Positions 30,107 through 34,079 of a stretch of 34,079 bases of DNA are shown piece by piece. Source of the DNA: an uncultured Oscillospiraceae bacterium (GTDB lineage Bacteria > Bacillota > Clostridia > Oscillospirales > Oscillospiraceae); assembly GCA_947626785.1 (NCBI GenBank), contig CANQTO010000030.1:1-34079 (forward strand), in the 5' to 3' direction. Below the pieces are notes generated by a model. It was not told the origin of the DNA and did no database searches. It saw nothing but the letters and a program-made list of their open reading frames with translations. The translations under genes were made by a program, and so were the position numbers. Every line of letters starts with the position of its first letter. Within the stretch, counting starts at the first letter, position 1.

Positions 30107-31480
30107 TTATTCCCAGAAATCCTGACCGCCGCAGCGCTTGATGACCTCCTGCCGCAGCTCCAGCATGGCGGTGTAGGTGGGCATGATGTAGATGGGCTTC
30201 TCCTGCCTGGCCATCCAGTCCACCAGCTTCTCATAGTCCCGCTCCATGGCGATGCGCCCGTCGGGGATTCCGGCGTACTTGATGCGCACCCGCATATCCC
30301 CGGCACGGTCGCCGGAGACCACCACATTCTCCAGGCGGCTGCTCAGAGCGGCCAGACCCTCAAAGTCTGCGTCCCAGATCCAGGACACGTCGGTGCCGTC
30401 GGCGCTCCGGTCGTTGAGGCAGACCACCAGGTTGAAGCGGCCCGGGATGTTCTGCAAAAATTCGATGACCTGGTTGCAGCCGGCGGGGTTTTTCACCAGC
30501 ATCATGGTAGCCCCGCCCTGGCCCAGATCGAAGGGCTCCATGCGGCCGAAGCCGCACTTGAAGCGGCCCAGGGCGGCGATGGCCGCCTGGACGCCCAGGC
30601 CCATCTCCGACACCGCGGCCACCGCTCCGGCGGCGTTATAGATGTTGTACATGGCGGGCAGGTTCACGTCCGCCAGCTCCTTTTTCCCCTTGATGTCCAT
30701 CACCACGCTGCTGCCGTCCGGCCGCTGCTGGACGATGTCCGTGACGGCGTAATCGGCCTTGTGCCGGCGGTAGCCGCACTTGGGGCAGCGGAAGCCCCCC
30801 AGGTGGCCGTAGGTGATATAGTCGTACTCATACTCGGTCTTGCAGCGGATGCAGTGGGTGGCGTCGGAGATCTCCGGCTTGAGCCGGGCGGGGACGGCGC
30901 TGCCGTCGATGCCAAAGTAAACTACCCGGTTGGGGAGCCTGTCCGCCAGGGAGGCGGTGAGGGAGCAGTCGGCGTTCAGGCAGAGCAGAGCCTCCGGCGC
31001 GCCCTTGACGGCCTCCAGGATATTCTCCAGGGTGTGGGTCACCTCGCCGTAGCGGTCCAGCTGGTCCCGGAAGAGATTGGTCACCAGAATGACCTGGGGC
31101 TTGAGCTGCCCAAACACCATCCTGGCCGCCGCCTCGTCGCACTCGATGACGGCGTAGTCTTTGCGCATCTTTCCGGTCAGCGTGCAGTTCATCACAAACT
31201 CCGTGGTGATGCCGCTGATCAGATTGGCCCCGGAGCGGTTGGCAAAATAGTTCAGCCCTTGGCCGGCAAAGGCCTCCTCCACCATGCGGGCGCTGGTGGT
31301 CTTGCCGTTGGTGCCGGTGATGGCCACGGACTTCACATCCTTAGCCAACAGGGCCAGCAGATTCGGGCAGAGCTTCAGGGCAAAGCGGCCGGGCATGGCC
31401 GTGCCGCCCCGGTGCAGCAGGCGGGACACAAGGCGCAGGGCCTTGCACAGAAGAATAGCCAAGATCGCTTTGAGACTCAT
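30107..31480 (-). CDS. murT: lipid II isoglutaminyl synthase, Mur-ligase-like subunit MurT
   Basis: This 457-residue protein is the ATP-dependent partner of GatD. It has an N-terminal hydrophobic segment, the Mur ligase P-loop GTNGKTT (56-62), then a zinc ribbon inserted in the central domain (C210, C213, C232, C235). The C-terminal DUF1727 domain contains DGTDVSWIWDADFE (361-374), including the conserved Asp that lines the catalytic site with GatD. Amidated stem peptide is needed for efficient cross-linking in Gram-positive bacteria. It is first in the operon, with AAGGAG before the ATG. Confidence 0.95.
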   Translation of the reverse strand: MSLKAILAILLCKALRLVSRLLHRGGTAMPGRFALKLCPNLLALLAKDVKSVAITGTNGKTTSARMVEEAFAGQGLNYFANRSGANLISGITTEFVMNCTLTGKMRKDYAVIECDEAAARMVFGQLKPQVILVTNLFRDQLDRYGEVTHTLENILEAVKGAPEALLCLNADCSLTASLADRLPNRVVYFGIDGSAVPARLKPEISDATHCIRCKTEYEYDYITYGHLGGFRCPKCGYRRHKADYAVTDIVQQRPDGSSVVMDIKGKKELADVNLPAMYNIYNAAGAVAAVSEMGLGVQAAIAALGRFKCGFGRMEPFDLGQGGATMMLVKNPAGCNQVIEFLQNIPGRFNLVVCLNDRSADGTDVSWIWDADFEGLAALSSRLENVVVSGDRAGDMRVRIKYAGIPDGRIAMERDYEKLVDWMARQEKPIYIMPTYTAMLELRQEVIKRCGGQDFWE

Positions 31481-31534
31481 AGCGCGCTCCTTACGGCAGC
31501 TTTCTGCCAGGGATGGTTTTGCAGATCACAAGAC

Positions 31535-31563
31535 AGTATAACACGTTCCGGCCCCGCAGGCAA
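31535..31563 (-). promoter_or_regulatory. promoter of the murT-gatD-PHP operon
   Basis: On the minus strand TTGCCT (31563-31558) and TATACT (31540-31535) are spaced by 17 bp, about 55 bp before the murT ATG. Confidence 0.7.
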
Positions 31564-31611
31564 GGCGAAAAAGGAAGGCGGCCTAAAGCTTGAGTTTTTT
31601 GCGCCGGGGGC

Positions 31612-31640
31612 TTTCCTTTTTCTAAAAAATACGATATAAT
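31612..31640 (+). promoter_or_regulatory. promoter of the O-antigen-ligase-like gene
   Basis: A perfect -10 TATAAT at 31635-31640 has only a weak -35 (TTTCCT at 31612-31617, 17-bp spacing). An AGCCG/CGGCT mini-hairpin follows at about 31641-31654. Confidence 0.55.
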
Positions 31641-31721
31641 AGCCGCACGCGGCTGTTTATTCGATCTCAAATGGACTTTGTCGATAGTTTTTTCACTTTG
31701 GTTCTTTCGGGGGATGATCTT

Positions 31722-33215
31722 ATGGCGGAGACGATCACCGACCTCAGGGAGCGGCGCTGGGCCCAGGCCCATGTGCTGTACGCGCTTCTGCTTACGCTTT
31801 TTACCATATACGGGGATTTGAATATCTATCTGAGCGAGACGATCGAGAGCACCTATGTCCTGCTGTCCATCCCGATGGCGGTAGCGTTCTACTATTTCTT
31901 CCGCGGCCTGCGGGACGGGCTGGAGTGCCGGCTGATGGCCGCCTATGCCCTCTGGTTCTACCTGTCCCGGCTGATGAACGGGCAGCTGTGGCTCCAGACC
32001 GGTTTCGAGTTCAGGACCTGCTGCGGCATGGCCCTGTGCAGCGTGCTGCTGCCCGTGGGGATGCTGCTCAGCCGGGAGGGGCGGAGGAGATACCTCGATT
32101 GGCTGACCGGGACCGTGGGCCTCTTCTATTTTGCCGTCGGGCTTCTGGGCATCTATACGGTCTTCACCGGAAGGACGCTCATCAACCCCGTTACGGAGAA
32201 GGAACTGGCGTCCATAGCAGCGGCGGAGCCTGTGTCCCGCCTGACCCTGCTGGAGACCCACCCGAACATGATGGCGCTGCTGTTCTTCATCGCCCTCTTC
32301 CTGATGATCTACCAGTTTTTCGCCTGCCGGAGGAAGCTCTGGCGCGTCCCCATCGTGCTGGCGGCCGCCGTGTACTATTTCAATATCGTCTTCACCTTCA
32401 GCCGGACCGTTATGCTCGCTTTCGCCATCTGCTTTGGCCTGACCCTGCTTTTGCTGCTGCGCCGGGCCCTCCCCCGGCAGCGGCTGGCGGTGCAGGTCCT
32501 GGCGGCGGTCCTTGTGATGGCGCTGGCGGTGCCGGTTGGCTACAAGAGCTTTGATCTCACCGCGCGGCTGGTGTCCGGAGCGATGGCAGCGGAGAATGTG
32601 CCGGCGGCGGAAAATGTACCGGCCACGGAGAGCGTACCGGCCAAGGAGAATGTGCCGGCGAGCGGGACCGCCGCGCCGCTGCCCGCCTCGGAAACGGCGC
32701 CGGAGGGAAGCGTTTATGAGGACAAACGGGACCTCAGCGGGGATATGCTCAGCCTGAACGGCCGGACGGCCATTTTCCGCGGCGGCCTGCTTACGCTGCT
32801 CCGGGACCCCATGCGGATCCTGCGCGGCTCCCAGTGGGCGGATATCATGCCCTATGTGAACCAGTATACGGCGGAGCCCCATGAACATATGCACAACTAT
32901 CTGATGCAGGTCCTGATGGTGACGGGGCTGCCCGGCTTCCTGCTGGTCCTGGCGATCAGCCTGCTCCTGCTGCTGCGGATCGGGATGGTCTTCTTCTCCC
33001 CGGATCCGGCTGTCGGACTGCCGCCGCGTATCCTGGGCCTGCTGCTTCTGGGCTTCCTGATCGACAGCATGATGGAGGTCAATATGTTCAGCTCCACCGA
33101 CAACCGGGGCCTGCTCTTCTTCCTGCTGGCCGGGCTGTTCCTGGCCGAGTCCTATGAGATCCTCCCGCCGGTCGAAGGGCGCCTTTTGAAGCGAAAGAAA
33201 GGGGAACGCATATGA
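31722..33215 (+). CDS. O-antigen ligase/Wzy-like polytopic membrane protein
   Basis: This is a 497-residue protein with about 10-12 helices and one large extracytoplasmic loop, the layout of WaaL/Wzy/PglL-type polysaccharide ligases and polymerases. IVFTFSRTVMLAFAICFGL and, near the end of the long loop, EHMHNYLMQVLMVTGLPGFL match the conserved Arg and H-N-x-x-L-x-x-x-x-x-x-G motifs. The loop contains a degenerate pentapeptide repeat, (A/T/K)EN/S-V-P-A, four times (nt about 32584-32660). The ATG at 31722 is preferred because GGGGGAT lies just upstream; an in-frame ATG at 31671 has no such site. It should join or polymerise a surface glycan. Its stop overlaps the nitroreductase start by four bases. 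Confidence 0.8.
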   Translation: MAETITDLRERRWAQAHVLYALLLTLFTIYGDLNIYLSETIESTYVLLSIPMAVAFYYFFRGLRDGLECRLMAAYALWFYLSRLMNGQLWLQTGFEFRTCCGMALCSVLLPVGMLLSREGRRRYLDWLTGTVGLFYFAVGLLGIYTVFTGRTLINPVTEKELASIAAAEPVSRLTLLETHPNMMALLFFIALFLMIYQFFACRRKLWRVPIVLAAAVYYFNIVFTFSRTVMLAFAICFGLTLLLLLRRALPRQRLAVQVLAAVLVMALAVPVGYKSFDLTARLVSGAMAAENVPAAENVPATESVPAKENVPASGTAAPLPASETAPEGSVYEDKRDLSGDMLSLNGRTAIFRGGLLTLLRDPMRILRGSQWADIMPYVNQYTAEPHEHMHNYLMQVLMVTGLPGFLLVLAISLLLLLRIGMVFFSPDPAVGLPPRILGLLLLGFLIDSMMEVNMFSSTDNRGLLFFLLAGLFLAESYEILPPVEGRLLKRKKGERI

Positions 33216-33997
33216 TCCAGGTCGATCAGACGCTCTGCATCGGCTGCGGCCAGTGCCAGGCCGACTGCTTCAGCGGAGCGATCCAGGTGAGAGAGGGCAA
33301 GGTCCAGCCCCCCGAGGGGGACTGCCTGCTCTGCGGGCACTGCGTGGCTGTCTGCCCCGTGGGGGCGGTGAGCATCCCGGATTACGATATGGCGGATGTG
33401 GAGCCCTGCGGGACCGGACCCGCGGTGGAGCCGGAAAAACTGCTGCGGCTCATCAAGGAGCGCCGGAGCATCCGGCGCTTTACAGAGCAAAAGATCGAGA
33501 AAGAGAAGCTGCGGCTGCTGTTTGAGGCCGGGCGCTACACCACCACGGCCAAAAACAACCAGGACTGCCTGTTCATCCTGGTGCAGGAGGAGCGGGCGGA
33601 GCTGGAGCGCCGGGTCTGGGGCTATGTGGAGAGCATGGAGCCTGAGTGGCGGGAGGATCCGCTGCTGCGGAATTTCGTCTATTTCCTGCGCCGCTACCAG
33701 CGGGATAACCGGGAGGACACACTCTTCCGGAATGCCCCGGCGGTGCTGTTCGTCTGCTCCAAGCGGCCCCTGGACGCAGGGCTTGCCGCCCAGGACATGG
33801 AGCTGATGGCGGCGGCCCAGGGCCTGGGGGCCCAGTATAACGGCTACCTCCAGCGCCTGGTGGAGAGCAGCCGGGAGCTGAAGGACTGGCTGGGCACCGG
33901 GGACCGGACCGTGGCGGCCTGTATGCTGCTGGGCTATCCCGCCGTCCGCTACTGGCGCACGGCCCCGCGCAAAAGCGCCCAGGTGATCGAAAAATAG
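33212..33997 (+). CDS. ferredoxin-nitroreductase fusion protein
   Basis: This is a 261-residue protein. Residues 1-60 form a 2x[4Fe-4S] ferredoxin domain with C9-C12-C15-C19 and C38-C41-C44-C48. Residues 75-250 are a nitroreductase fold that binds FMN, beginning LIKERRSIRRFTEQKIEKEK and including TTTAKNNQDCLF and QGLGAQYNGYL. Such fusions are common in anaerobes, where the ferredoxin part feeds electrons to FMN for reduction of nitro or other electrophilic compounds. AAAGGGG precedes the ATG, which overlaps the upstream stop (ATGA), so it is coupled to a glycan-ligase-like gene with no obvious functional link. The terminal repeat begins six bases after its stop. Confidence 0.92.
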   Translation: MIQVDQTLCIGCGQCQADCFSGAIQVREGKVQPPEGDCLLCGHCVAVCPVGAVSIPDYDMADVEPCGTGPAVEPEKLLRLIKERRSIRRFTEQKIEKEKLRLLFEAGRYTTTAKNNQDCLFILVQEERAELERRVWGYVESMEPEWREDPLLRNFVYFLRRYQRDNREDTLFRNAPAVLFVCSKRPLDAGLAAQDMELMAAAQGLGAQYNGYLQRLVESSRELKDWLGTGDRTVAACMLLGYPAVRYWRTAPRKSAQVIEK

Positions 33998-34002
33998 AAG
34001 AT

Positions 34003-34079
34003 CAGTCAAAACCTCCGGCGAAGCCGGAGGCTTGAATAAGCCCTAGAAGGGCATGATGCTAGCAGCCCCTAAAGGGGCC
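34003..34079. repeat. 77-bp three-hairpin repeat, right copy
   Basis: Exact inverted copy of positions 1-77. On this strand the order is CCTCCGGC-GAA-GCCGGAGG, GCCCT-AGA-AGGGC, GCCCC-TAAA-GGGGC. It begins six bases after the nitroreductase stop codon, so it may act as that gene's 3' hairpin, but no T tract follows on the sense strand. Confidence 0.9.

Noticed and set aside
32584-32665. Short tandem repeats as a CRISPR array
   Set aside because: They are 15-bp in-frame codon repeats without spacers; no cas genes are present.
1-34079. The whole window as a transposon bounded by terminal inverted repeats
   Set aside because: There is no transposase or recombinase, the content is housekeeping genes, and the repeat is a hairpin element 3' of genes. 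Coincidence with contig ends is best explained by assembly breaking at a dispersed repeat.

Overview
The window looks like a chromosomal contig from a strict anaerobe of the Clostridia, most likely a high-GC member of the Oscillospiraceae (Oscillibacter/Dysosmobacter/Flavonifractor-like). This is inferred from GC-rich genes with AGGAGG-type ribosome binding sites, lipoprotein lipoboxes, the Gram-positive MurT/GatD pair, a FeoA-FeoA-FeoB-Cys-rich iron(II) uptake cluster, and a ferredoxin-nitroreductase fusion. I see no rRNA, tRNA, CRISPR array, transposase or phage gene.

Layout. (1) 1-1211: a broken GT-C-type membrane glycosyltransferase, running out into a 77-bp three-hairpin repeat. The same repeat ends the window in inverted orientation (34003-34079). 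(2) 1381-4019: a cytoplasmic Bmp-domain protein with a ParB-like segment, translationally coupled to a metallophosphoesterase. (3) 4020-4912: about 890 bp without a gene, packed with hairpins and holding three copies (two direct, one inverted) of a multi-stem module whose stems covary. (4) 4913-6881: ribonuclease Z and an AEC-family transporter, divergent around a near-perfect 20-bp palindrome. (5) 16314 down to 6943: a six-gene minus-strand opp operon (oppA-B-C-D-F and an ApbE-like membrane protein). Four of its five transporter subunits have unusual architecture. (6) 18016 down to 16694: a FAH-family hydrolase and a PaaI-type thioesterase. (7) 18158-19501: a CLC-type channel/antiporter. (8) 22447 down to 19552: the feo operon behind a promoter carrying two DtxR-like palindromes. 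(9) 24359 down to 22617: a GT-C-like membrane protein. (10) 24521-27431: metNIQ methionine transporter genes, preceded by an unannotated 37-residue leader peptide rich in Met and Cys and by an intrinsic terminator. A competing antiterminator pairing is visible. (11) 28340 down to 27678: an orphan exported or anchored protein. (12) 31480 down to 28509: murT-gatD-PHP phosphoesterase. (13) 31722-33997: an O-antigen-ligase-like membrane protein coupled to the ferredoxin-nitroreductase.

The strongest candidates for something undescribed are three. The first is the methionine leader-peptide attenuator in front of metNIQ. The second is the covarying multi-hairpin module array at 4020-4912. The third is the rebuilt Opp transporter: an OppA that looks circularly permuted, an OppB with a large extracytoplasmic insert, an OppD with a coiled-coil insertion inside its ATPase domain, and an OppF with a fused two-helix membrane tail. 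The Bmp/ParB-like protein with its metallophosphoesterase is a fourth candidate, possibly a cytoplasmic ligand-sensing pair.
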